From Thalassobacillus devorans (GTDB lineage Bacteria > Bacillota > Bacilli > Bacillales > Halobacillaceae), in NCBI RefSeq assembly GCF_011761345.1, contig NZ_JAASRY010000003.1:248001-312000 (forward strand): a stretch of 64,000 nucleotides of DNA, read 5' to 3'. A program made the position numbers and the translations under genes. The notes beneath the pieces are model-generated. The model was not told the origin of the DNA and searched no databases. It was given only the letters and a program-made list of their open reading frames with translations. Positions 26,155-33,457 of the stretch are shown here, piece after piece (the first letter of the stretch is position 1; each line of letters starts with the position of its first letter).

Positions 26155-27078
26155 TTGAAAAACTATGAGGCAGTCATAGTAGGCGGGGGAATTGCCGGGC
26201 TTCAGGCGGCTATTCAACTGGGGAGATATCAACACCAGTTGCTGGTTATTGATTCTGAGCGAGGACGTTCGAACCTTTGTCGCTGTTATCACAATTTGCT
26301 TGGTTGGCCTGATGGCGTCAGTGGTCAGCATTTAAGGGCTATTGGAAGAAAACAAGCCGTTGATTTGGGAGTTGAATTTCTCCACGATACGGTTTCCGAT
26401 ATTCTACAAGAGCGTGAAAGCTTTCATATTGTCACCACGGATGATATTAATATTCGTACTAAAACAGTCTTATTTGCTACGGGGGTGGTTGATCGTATTC
26501 CGCCTGTATTTGCAGAGCTTTATCCTTGTTTAGGAGTGAGTGTATTCATTTGCCCTGATTGTGATGGCTATGAAGTTAAAAATAAGCGGACAATGGTGTT
26601 AGGGACAGGGAACCCGGGGGCGAATATGGCGTTGACCCTGTCCTACTGGACGAAGGACTTGACGTATATCAATCACGAGTTACGTGATGTAGATGAGCAG
26701 TTGAAAAATGAATTGAAGGAGAGAAAGATCACCTACATCCATCAACCAGTCGCATTTGTTCTGACGGAGGAGGATGCTGTTAAAGGAGTAATTCTACAAA
26801 ATGGGCAAAAGATAGAAGCGCCCTATGCTTTTATAGCGTTTGGGGGAAATAAGGTAAAGTCAGAACTAGCAAAGGGACTTGGTGTAGAATTACATCAAAA
26901 CAGTCATATTCTTGTCGACAGTCGTACAAAAATGACCAATGTCCATGGTGTTTGGGCCGCAGGCGATGTGGTCGCTCACTCAGAGCAAGTCGCGATCGCG
27001 ATGGGAGATGGCTTGCAGGCTGCTATATGGATGCATAAAACAATAATTGGCCAAGCGAAAAATAAGACAGCTCATTAA
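26155..27078 (+). CDS. Thioredoxin-reductase-like FAD/NAD(P) oxidoreductase with CPDC site
   Basis: 307 residues from a TTG at 26155 preceded by GAGGAGG. FAD motif VIVGGGIAGLQAAIQLGRY at the N-terminus; NADPH motif VLGTGNPGANMALTL; late FAD motif GVWAAGDVV. The redox pair is C133-P-D-C136 followed by DG (standard TrxB is CATCDG). It therefore belongs to the low-molecular-weight TrxR fold but differs in the active site, and its electron acceptor may not be thioredoxin. TrxR proteins conserve the HRRD signature; I see no clear equivalent. Lone gene. Confidence 0.82.
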   Translation: MKNYEAVIVGGGIAGLQAAIQLGRYQHQLLVIDSERGRSNLCRCYHNLLGWPDGVSGQHLRAIGRKQAVDLGVEFLHDTVSDILQERESFHIVTTDDINIRTKTVLFATGVVDRIPPVFAELYPCLGVSVFICPDCDGYEVKNKRTMVLGTGNPGANMALTLSYWTKDLTYINHELRDVDEQLKNELKERKITYIHQPVAFVLTEEDAVKGVILQNGQKIEAPYAFIAFGGNKVKSELAKGLGVELHQNSHILVDSRTKMTNVHGVWAAGDVVAHSEQVAIAMGDGLQAAIWMHKTIIGQAKNKTAH

Positions 27079-27100
27079 AAGGAGCTGTCCACTGTTTTTT
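27068..27100 (+). terminator. Terminator after the TrxR-like gene
   Basis: GACAGCTC pairs with GAGCTGTC around an eight-base loop; TTTTTT follows a few bases later. Confidence 0.6.
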
Positions 27101-27186
27101 CGAATTAGTTGTTGCCGGAACCTTTCTTAACTTCGCTTACAGTGTCACCGATGAGCTGGTCCGTGTCGGTGCCAAATCGTGTTATA

Positions 27187-27726
27187 TTAAGAGAATACTC
27201 GCAAAACAGCTTGTTCATACGTTCTGAAGAATTCGGGAGCATTTTTCTTGAGAAGGTCGTCATACATATGGTTGGCTACAGATTCGTAATACCATTTTTG
27301 AGAATCGTGCCCGGCATTAAAGTTTTGCCAAACTTGTGCACCCTTAGTTTTCATTTCCTCTTCTGTGGATAACAGGTTGTCGAGTTTATCAGCGATTATC
27401 AGGCACTTTATATCTTTCGATGCTGTTTTTACTGTATCGATTGTGTGCTGCTTGCGTTCTTGCCAGGACTTCGTTTTATCTTCCGTATGAGCTGCTACGA
27501 GGTCTGCTACCTCCATGCCGAACTCTTTCTCAATATCTGTAATCTCATAACCGGTATCTTCCACTACATCATGTAAGTAGCCGGCACAAATCAAATTCTT
27601 TGAGCAGCCAGCCTGGTGCAAGATTTCAGCTACACGTGTAGGATGAACGATATATGGCTGGCCGGTCCCTTTTCTCACTTGGCCTTCATGGGCTTTTTCT
27701 GCGAATAATTTAGCCTTATCTAGCAT
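27187..27726 (-). CDS. RelA/SpoT-type HD phosphohydrolase (small alarmone-hydrolase-like)
   Basis: 179 residues. The pattern AHEGQVRKGTGQPYIVHPTRVAEIL, then LICAGYLHDVVEDTGYE, then DKLDNL is the HD-hydrolase core of SpoT and MESH1-type small alarmone hydrolases; metal ligands are the His/HD residues and the late Asp. No synthetase or TGS domain is present. Related stand-alone proteins hydrolyse nucleotides such as (p)ppGpp or have unknown substrates; I cannot choose. Monocistronic. Confidence 0.75.
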   Translation of the reverse strand: MLDKAKLFAEKAHEGQVRKGTGQPYIVHPTRVAEILHQAGCSKNLICAGYLHDVVEDTGYEITDIEKEFGMEVADLVAAHTEDKTKSWQERKQHTIDTVKTASKDIKCLIIADKLDNLLSTEEEMKTKGAQVWQNFNAGHDSQKWYYESVANHMYDDLLKKNAPEFFRTYEQAVLRVFS

Positions 27727-27825
27727 GCATGCGATCCCTCCGGTCTACGAAATTAAAAAGCTGTTATATAGGTCTTACCCTATTCTCCTATGATAAACTA
27801 CAATTATCATAAATAAAGGAGTGAA

Positions 27826-28071
27826 GTGTTGGGAAATGATACAGTTAAGACAATTGCTGAAAAGCATGACAAAACCCCGGCACAGGTTATCATTCGCTGG
27901 CATTTGCAAAATGATACAATTGTCATTCCGAAATCAGTGACACCGTCACGAATTGAAGAAAATTTTAACGTATTTGATTTCGAATTGGATGCGCTGGACA
28001 TGAAAAGGATCGATGCGCTGGATCGAAATGAGCGCAAAGGACCGAAGCCTTCGGAAATGAACGTGCGTTAA
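27826..28071 (+). pseudogene. Aldo/keto reductase, C-terminal remnant
   Basis: About 80 residues matching only the last quarter of a normal ~280-residue aldo/keto reductase: IAEKHDKTPAQVIIRWHLQND, IVIPKSVTPSRIEENFNVFDFEL, and the RNERKGPKP tail. The catalytic Tyr/Lys/Asp/His half is missing. An AAAGGAG site stands just before GTG 27826 / TTG 27829, so the remnant is joined in frame to a translation start, as if an internal deletion removed the middle. It could still be translated, but it cannot be an active enzyme. Confidence 0.8.
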
Positions 28072-28171
28072 TCAGTAGTCTCTCGAGAAAATCTGGCGAT
28101 GAAGGCATGATAATGACTATTCAAGGGAACCTATAAGAAGATACTCAGTATGGAAAGGAGCGTGGCTGCGC

Positions 28172-28420
28172 GTGATATTTGTAGCGGTTGTATTGACCTT
28201 GATCGGAACGCTGGGATTTACCGGCTATGTAAAAAAGTCAAGAACGGTAGCCACCTTATATGTTATTTCCCTCATCAGTATTACGATCTCCTTGATTGGT
28301 ACATTTATCATCAATGGTGATACAGGAAGCCAGGTAATGACAGTGGCTGGCATTATCAGTATTGGCGCCTTAATCGGAATCATATTAACGAAGCCGGAAA
28401 ATATAGAGAAGAACGGTTGA
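28172..28420 (+). CDS. Small membrane protein, unknown function
   Basis: 82 residues from a GTG at 28172 with an AAAGGAG site. Three hydrophobic stretches: IFVAVVLTLIGTLGFTGY, TLYVISLISITISLIGTFII and VMTVAGIISIGALIGIIL. Short polar C-terminus. A hairpin ACGGTTG/CAACCGT with a T run (28409-28438) closes the gene. No family recognised. Confidence 0.65.
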   Translation: MIFVAVVLTLIGTLGFTGYVKKSRTVATLYVISLISITISLIGTFIINGDTGSQVMTVAGIISIGALIGIILTKPENIEKNG

Positions 28421-28438
28421 AGCCAACCGTTCTTTTTT
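28409..28438 (+). terminator. Terminator of the 82-residue membrane protein gene
   Basis: ACGGTTG aagc CAACCGT followed by a run of seven T. Confidence 0.85.
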
Positions 28439-28454
28439 TGTGAAATAATATTAT

Positions 28455-28530
28455 GTAATTATAATTACGCTAAAAAGTAATTATTTGTTGCATTAAAAAG
28501 TAATGTGAATTACTATATAAAGTAATAGGA
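28455..28530 (+). promoter_or_regulatory. Palindromic operator array upstream of the HTH/F1-beta-like gene
   Basis: A perfect 14-bp palindrome GTAATTATAATTAC (28455-28468) and an inverted repeat AGTAAT with ATTACT (28499-28514), plus single AGTAATTA (about 28476) and AGTAAT (about 28521) half-sites. All lie within the 85 bp before the start of an HTH protein, which suggests autoregulation by that protein (inference). Confidence 0.6.
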
Positions 28531-28539
28531 GGTGTGTTA

Positions 28540-29586
28540 ATGGAAGATTTACGGTTAAATGTAGCATTGCTACGAAGACGGGTGCCCAATTTGACAAGTG
28601 CCGCCCGTGCAGTTGGACTGAGACCAGCCACAGTATCTAACTTGAGTACTGGTAAAATTCCTGTGGGAAGAGCCGAAGTGCGCACGCTGGTCGCATTAGC
28701 ATCACTTGCAGAATGCAGCCTGGATGAATTGATTATCAGAGGGGAGAAGGTAGAGATGATGGAGACGGGGATCAAAGCATTGGATTTGTTTGCACCATTA
28801 ACTAAAGGCGGAACGGTAGGGTTGGTAGCAAGACCGGGGATGGGGCAGCTGGTTATTTTATCAGAAGTATTTTATCGGTTGAGAGAGCAAGGACACGCTA
28901 CCGTACTATTAAAGCCCGAAGATAATCAGCAAGGTGTCAGTGACATCCTGGATGCAGCTGATACAGTAGTGGAATCCATAAAAGAAGCCTATGAACATAT
29001 TGCGCAACTAGGGACTCAGCAACAGGTCCTATTTGCTGCTGACCGCTCTTACGTTTTGACTGGAGAAATTCAGGAATTACAAGAACGCCTGCTCAATATA
29101 GGGATTGATTCCGTTACCACGTTTTTAGTTGATTTAAAAGGGGAAGCCGTCGATGAGGATTTGCCGTACGGTCCATTAGAAACACTGTTACAGTTTGATG
29201 CAGATTTAGCGGCAAGGCACATGTTTCCTGCTATCAACCCAATTTATTCTACCTCCTCTGTTTTAGAAGGCGCACACCTGGACCAGACCCACCTCACCAT
29301 ACAACAACGTGCCCAAAAGCTGTTAAGAAGGTATAGAGAACTACGTTCGATCGTTAATGTGAAAGGAAGCGACAGTCTCCCCGCTACGGAAAAGCAAACA
29401 TATAAGCGGGGAGAGCTGCTTGAAGCCTATTTAACCCAGCCATTTTACGTAGCAGAAGAATTTACAGGACAAAAAGGCGAAACAGTAACATTAAAAGAAA
29501 CGCTGGAAGATGTCCGAAAAATTTTAGATGGGGCAAGTGATACCAAGGATGTGAAAGAATTGAGTTACGTTGGAAAAATGAAATAA
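28540..29586 (+). CDS. HTH protein fused to a degenerate F1-ATPase beta-subunit-like domain
   Basis: 348 residues from the ATG at 28540 (AGGAGG upstream; frame open from 28534). Residues about 1-66 are an XRE-like helix-turn-helix (LTSAARAVGLRPATVSNLSTGKI region). From about 70 the sequence tracks the ATP synthase beta subunit: METGIKALDLFAPLTKGG (beta: LETGIKVVDLLAPYIKGG), QELQERL, a PAINPIYSTSSVL segment (beta: PAVDPLASTSRAL), LLRRYRELRSIV, and FYVAEEFTGQKGETVTLKET. The P-loop GGAGVGKT is ARPGMGQL, so the ATP-binding lysine is gone; the beta-barrel and DELSEED parts are absent. This suggests a DNA-binding sensor or scaffold rather than an ATPase. Comparison is from memory of AtpD. Confidence 0.85.
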   Translation: MEDLRLNVALLRRRVPNLTSAARAVGLRPATVSNLSTGKIPVGRAEVRTLVALASLAECSLDELIIRGEKVEMMETGIKALDLFAPLTKGGTVGLVARPGMGQLVILSEVFYRLREQGHATVLLKPEDNQQGVSDILDAADTVVESIKEAYEHIAQLGTQQQVLFAADRSYVLTGEIQELQERLLNIGIDSVTTFLVDLKGEAVDEDLPYGPLETLLQFDADLAARHMFPAINPIYSTSSVLEGAHLDQTHLTIQQRAQKLLRRYRELRSIVNVKGSDSLPATEKQTYKRGELLEAYLTQPFYVAEEFTGQKGETVTLKETLEDVRKILDGASDTKDVKELSYVGKMK

Positions 29587-29593
29587 CCACCTG

Positions 29594-29628
29594 GCCTTCC
29601 TCGCTAAAGAGGAGGGTTTTTATTTTTA
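29594..29628 (+). terminator. Terminator of the HTH/F1-beta-like gene
   Basis: CCTTCCTC pairs imperfectly with GAGGAGG around GCTAAA, followed by a TTTTTATTTTT tail. Confidence 0.75.
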
Positions 29629-29712
29629 CCATGAAGAATTTTCTTTTTTTAAGAAAAATTGAATAGGACAAACATATGTTTGGGGATGCTTTACATAAGG
29701 AGGCGATAGTTG

Positions 29713-29790
29713 ATGAACACCTTTGAAGTACTGACGTTGATGTTAAGCTTTGGCATGTTTGTAGTCGCTGTCCTGAACTTTGATAAGTAA
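29713..29790 (+). CDS. Putative holin-like type I toxin peptide
   Basis: 25 residues from the ATG at 29713: a single hydrophobic helix beginning NTFEVLTLMLSFGMFVV and ending NFDK. AAGGAGG stands eight bases upstream. Length, the TFEVLTLM start and the short polar end match the putative holin-like toxin family (Hol_Tox) of Bacillus type I systems, in which an antisense RNA represses a small membrane peptide. A hairpin follows at 29803. I could not place a convincing antisense promoter. Confidence 0.7.
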   Translation: MNTFEVLTLMLSFGMFVVAVLNFDK

Positions 29791-29802
29791 CCCCCTTTTC
29801 TT

Positions 29803-29832
29803 GGCACGCTTAACCGGCGTGTTATTTTTTTG
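29803..29832 (+). terminator. Terminator after the holin-like toxin gene
   Basis: CACGC with GCGTG around a seven-base loop, followed by TTATTTTTTT. Confidence 0.65.
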
Positions 29833-29860
29833 TGCAGGTTGCTGAATGCACAAGCACATT

Positions 29861-29893
29861 AAAAAGTCAGCTCTCTATTATGCAAGAGCTGAC
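29861..29893 (-). terminator. Terminator of the 29.9-30.4-kb membrane gene pair
   Basis: GTCAGCTCT (29866-29874) pairs with AGAGCTGAC (29885-29893); the minus strand continues TTTTTAA. Confidence 0.75.
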
Positions 29894-29899
29894 CCGCTA

Positions 29900-30184
29900 T
29901 TATTCTTCTCTATGTTTTCTCATAGGACCAATCAGTTTAGAAATACGATGCAGGATGAACATCTGAATAAAAACCAGCAATGTTAAAATAACCATGGTCA
30001 GGATAATTCCAGCAACCGAGCCTTCTCCCACAAGTCCAATTATCAGGCCGAGACTTCCCCCTACGATGACCGAAGGATAGACCATACTGTTGGTGATTTG
30101 CCCCTTTTTTGCGAAATAACGGTTTATTATAAAAGCACTGATGATTAAAATTGCTGCAATGAATGCGATGAACAGCTGTAACAA
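29900..30184 (-). CDS. Small membrane protein, unknown function
   Basis: 94 residues from a TTG at 30184 preceded by AAAGGAGG; the frame is open 16 codons further but without a ribosome site. Three hydrophobic segments: LFIAFIAAILIISAFII, MVYPSVIVGGSLGLIIGLVG and VAGIILTMVILTLLVFIQMF, then a basic tail. No family recognised. A 52-residue frame ends 45 bases upstream and may be co-transcribed. Confidence 0.6.
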   Translation of the reverse strand: MLQLFIAFIAAILIISAFIINRYFAKKGQITNSMVYPSVIVGGSLGLIIGLVGEGSVAGIILTMVILTLLVFIQMFILHRISKLIGPMRKHREE

Positions 30185-30228
30185 GGTAAAATCCTCCTTT
30201 GTACATAGCTTTTCTTTCTTAAACTTTA

Positions 30229-30387
30229 TCAAAGTTCATAGGGTTTGTTAAATGATAGTTGTATGACAAGCTGTTCCATAGTGAGTAGGACGACAATCAG
30301 GATTTGGACGATACGTCCGATAATACCGGAGATACTGTAACTGCTCTCGTTAGGGTCCCAGTTTCCCATTCCCATGTTTCTTGCCAT
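30229..30387 (-). CDS. Possible 52-residue membrane peptide
   Basis: An uninterrupted frame from the ATG at 30387: a polar Gly/Asn/Met-rich start (ARNMGMGNWDPNES), then one amphipathic-to-hydrophobic helix (ISGIIGRIVQILIVVLL). The ribosome site is poor (AGGGTAGAG about 13 bases upstream). It lies just before the membrane gene at 30184 on the same strand. Coding status is uncertain. Confidence 0.4.
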   Translation of the reverse strand: MARNMGMGNWDPNESSYSISGIIGRIVQILIVVLLTMEQLVIQLSFNKPYEL

Positions 30388-30424
30388 GGAGTTGAGGAAC
30401 TCTACCCTTAATTGCTTCCTTTAA

Positions 30425-30463
30425 ATAAACGGGGCTGTTCTTCCCTTAATCGGGAAAAACAGC
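30425..30463 (-). terminator. Terminator of the AbgT-type transporter gene
   Basis: GGGGCTGTT and TTCCC pair with GGGAA and AACAGCCC around a TTAATC loop. The minus strand continues GTTTATTT. Confidence 0.7.
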
Positions 30464-30531
30464 CCTGTTACTTAGTTACTATATGGTTAAGAAGTTTCTG
30501 TTAAATACCCCCGAAAAGTTAACCAGGTAAT

Positions 30532-32055
30532 TTAGAGGTGGATACCGATTCCAGGTCCGAATGGTATACCTAGGAACGCGAAGATAAGCAATAACACGAT
30601 CCAGACAGATAGGAAAATGATACTGTAGGGAAGCATCAGTGCAATCAATGTCCCGAGTCCGGCTTTTTTATCATACTCTTTCATGAACGCTAACACGATG
30701 ATTATATACGGATTCATTGGAGTAATGATATTAGTTGATGAGTCAGCGATACGATATGCTGCCTGAATGAATGCCGGGTGATAATCTAAGAAATAGAACA
30801 TCTTAACGAAAATTGGTGCCTCTAATGCCCATTGTGCCGACCCACTGAAGATGAATAAGTTCATGACAGCGGTCAATAAGACAAAACCGATGATGACGGC
30901 TATTCCAGTAAGCCCGATGGACTCGAGGAAGTTTGCACCACTAACAGCAATCCATGTTCCTAAGTTCGTCCAGTCAAAGTAAGCGATGAATTGAGCTGCA
31001 GCAAAGATCAGTACGATAAAACCGGACATATCCTTCATGGCCTCGCCCATATATTTAGAGATATCTCTTGAGCTTTCCAGTTTTCCAACCGTTTTACCAT
31101 AAGTGACCCCTACTGCCACAAACCAGAATAAGATAATTGGGATAATCCCATCTAAAAATGGTGATGGAATGATGCCGCCCTCTTCATTTCGCAGTGGTGA
31201 ATTAGGCAGGAAGATAACCAATAAGATTAAGGCTACGTAAGCTAGAGCTACAATCGCAGCATTCCTAAGCCCGCGTTTTTCCAGGTCGGTCGAAGCTTTT
31301 AGAGTCTCACCGCCTTTTCCTTCATACTTACCTAATCGAGGTTCAACAATTTTTTCTGTGATAAGAGCACCGGTGATAGAGAGAACTACTACTGAAACCA
31401 TCATGAAATACCAGTTATCGACTGGTGTAACAACAATGTTGGAATCCAGATTTTGCATGACCTCGGTTGAGATACCTGATAGCAAGGCATCTGTTCCCGC
31501 GATGACGATATTGGCTGTAAACCCGGCTCCGACACCAGCGAAACCTGCAGCAAGACCGGCAAGGGGATGGCGCCCAACCGTGTAAAATACCATTGCGGCA
31601 AGTGGAGGAACGATAACGAAAGCTGCGTCGGAGGCGAGGTTACCTAATATACCGACAAAAATTACTGCATAAGTTACCAGAGCAGGCGGGGCTTTAAGAA
31701 TCGTACTCTTAATGGCTGTTTCCAGGAGACCAATCTTATCAGCCAAGCCAATTCCTAGCATCATAGCAAGTACGAGTCCCAGCGGCTTGAATCCGACAAA
31801 GTTATCCAGCATCGAAGTGAGAATATATTGAAGTCCTTCCGCAGAGACAAGGCTTTTTATAGTGATTAATTCTTCGCTGCCAGGTTGTTGAAATGAAATA
31901 TCAAATAAAGAAATGAACCAGGACAATAGAATAACAAACAGAGCAAGGTATACGAATAACATGAATGGGTCAGGCAGGCGGTTACCTGCACGTTCAATAA
32001 CATTCAAAAAGCGACTAAGTCCTTTTCCTTCCGAAGCATTTGACTGATTAGCCAT
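30532..32055 (-). CDS. AbgT-family p-aminobenzoyl-glutamate transporter
   Basis: 507 residues with about twelve membrane segments. The N-terminal stretch FLNVIERAGNRLPDPFMLFVYLALFVIL and the later AYRIADSSTNIITPMNPYI and YDKKAGLGTLIALMLPYS are typical AbgT features. It imports aminobenzoyl-glutamate, a folate breakdown product; some relatives export sulfonamides. The ATG at 32055 follows AAGGAAGG; the frame starts with GTG three codons earlier. It is downstream of its probable regulator and three M20 hydrolases on the same strand, and it has its own short 5' gap, so it may be a separate transcript. Confidence 0.88.
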   Translation of the reverse strand: MANQSNASEGKGLSRFLNVIERAGNRLPDPFMLFVYLALFVILLSWFISLFDISFQQPGSEELITIKSLVSAEGLQYILTSMLDNFVGFKPLGLVLAMMLGIGLADKIGLLETAIKSTILKAPPALVTYAVIFVGILGNLASDAAFVIVPPLAAMVFYTVGRHPLAGLAAGFAGVGAGFTANIVIAGTDALLSGISTEVMQNLDSNIVVTPVDNWYFMMVSVVVLSITGALITEKIVEPRLGKYEGKGGETLKASTDLEKRGLRNAAIVALAYVALILLVIFLPNSPLRNEEGGIIPSPFLDGIIPIILFWFVAVGVTYGKTVGKLESSRDISKYMGEAMKDMSGFIVLIFAAAQFIAYFDWTNLGTWIAVSGANFLESIGLTGIAVIIGFVLLTAVMNLFIFSGSAQWALEAPIFVKMFYFLDYHPAFIQAAYRIADSSTNIITPMNPYIIIVLAFMKEYDKKAGLGTLIALMLPYSIIFLSVWIVLLLIFAFLGIPFGPGIGIHL

Positions 32056-32149
32056 ATGTTTCACCTTCCTTCATAAAATTGGAAAAATACCGTAATACTT
32101 CCGAAAATACACAAAATTACTATTTTACTCACAGAAAAACTTTTTAAAA

Positions 32150-33457
32150 TTACAATGGAGTGAATCGATATACTTTACGAGGACGGCCTCTTTCGCCTGA
32201 TTGCGCTTCCCCGCATTGTTCTACGACATTCGTTTTCTCCATCTCTGTCAAAATTCTTCGTCCATTCCGTTCTGTGCTTTGGAGCCAGCGGGAAACATCC
32301 TGGGAAGTGAATTGGTCCCGTTGGTACTGTTTAGAGTAAGCAATGATCTTTGATACAACTCCTGGGCTTATCGAGGCATCTTTTATTTTTTTTCGCCAAT
32401 CAGCCCCAGTTTCCACAGTTTGATAGGACAGATTCTTCGTTTGCTTGTTTTTTAATGTGATTGATTGATCCTCGTCTACCAATAGGATGGTTGCTTGTTC
32501 TTGTTTGGTCATATTCCTGAATCCTAAGCGGACATTCTGCTCTGCCTGGGATACGGTCTCCCCAAAACCAATAGAAATACTGGCTTCAATATTATTTTGT
32601 AATTTGACTTCTTCGATCAGTTCCAATAAATCCTGATAAGCATCTTCACTGACTTCTCCCCGTGTCGTAAAGATGAAAAACAATCCATCTCCTAATTGCA
32701 TAAGGGAACCATTTGTTTTTTCAGTTACTTGAAGCAGTGACCTTCTTAAGTCTAATTCCTGATATTTAGTCTTAAAAGAATAGTAAAGGTCATCGAGAGT
32801 ATCCATATTAAATTGAACACGGCAGCCGATGATTGCCGTTTGTGAGTTACGATACCGTTTGGACTGTGCTCGTTCCTCTAAAAATTGAATGACAAGGCGT
32901 ATTGATAAATAAGATGGAGTTACACGATAAACAGGAATATCCATTTTCTTTAACTGAAAAAATACATCTTTGATTGAGGTAATGACGACCTCGGTTTTCC
33001 CTTGCTCGTATAAGTTTTTATGGAATTCAACAAGGTTTTGAATTTTGTCGTAACCTTCAAATGGATGGTTATAATAAGTCAATTTTTCGAGATTGTAATA
33101 CGACAGTATTTTTGCAATCTCTTCATCAGAAATCGTATCGATTCCTACCTGCTGGAAAACTGTCTGCTCGGTTAATTGTGCTTCTAGGAGAATACCGAAA
33201 AAGCTGGAACCATGCAGGGGAGGGAAGCTCGCTTCTTCTTCCGTAATCAATTGATTTTCGGTAGCGTAGGTGTAGTTCAGGACTCCGGAAAAGAACCATT
33301 GGTCCACCTCATACCTGTGAGTGGTTAAAATGTTAGTAATTTCCGACAATTCCTCATATACATAAGGGACAAATTCTATATTCCTAAATTCCTCGGCTAC
33401 ATATTCAATCCGCTGCATCGAGTCAGCTGGACTGATTACTCCAATCTTTGTCTTCAT
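32150..33457 (-). CDS. Probable transcriptional regulator of the abg-like cluster
   Basis: About 435 residues, and the family is not clearly recognised. The N-terminal ~200 residues resemble a periplasmic-binding/PrpR-type sensor fold (KIGVISPADSMQRIEYVAEEF). The middle (about 205-330) has a strand/helix pattern like a degenerate GGDEF or cyclase domain (IGCRVQF, LQVTEKTNGSLMQLGDGLFFIF, SISIGFGETVSQAEQNV). The C-terminus is a winged helix (FTSQDVSRWLQ, RNGRRILTEMEK, RPRKVYRFTPL). Four possible starts lie at 33457-33466 and overlap the end of the upstream hydrolase gene. It is sited between the hydrolases and the transporter. Confidence 0.6.
   Translation of the reverse strand: MKTKIGVISPADSMQRIEYVAEEFRNIEFVPYVYEELSEITNILTTHRYEVDQWFFSGVLNYTYATENQLITEEEASFPPLHGSSFFGILLEAQLTEQTVFQQVGIDTISDEEIAKILSYYNLEKLTYYNHPFEGYDKIQNLVEFHKNLYEQGKTEVVITSIKDVFFQLKKMDIPVYRVTPSYLSIRLVIQFLEERAQSKRYRNSQTAIIGCRVQFNMDTLDDLYYSFKTKYQELDLRRSLLQVTEKTNGSLMQLGDGLFFIFTTRGEVSEDAYQDLLELIEEVKLQNNIEASISIGFGETVSQAEQNVRLGFRNMTKQEQATILLVDEDQSITLKNKQTKNLSYQTVETGADWRKKIKDASISPGVVSKIIAYSKQYQRDQFTSQDVSRWLQSTERNGRRILTEMEKTNVVEQCGEAQSGERGRPRKVYRFTPL

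Noticed and set aside
27105-27184. Short minus-strand frame ending DTVSEVKKGSGNN
   Set aside because: No start codon after the stop of the HD-domain gene; probably a fragment or chance.
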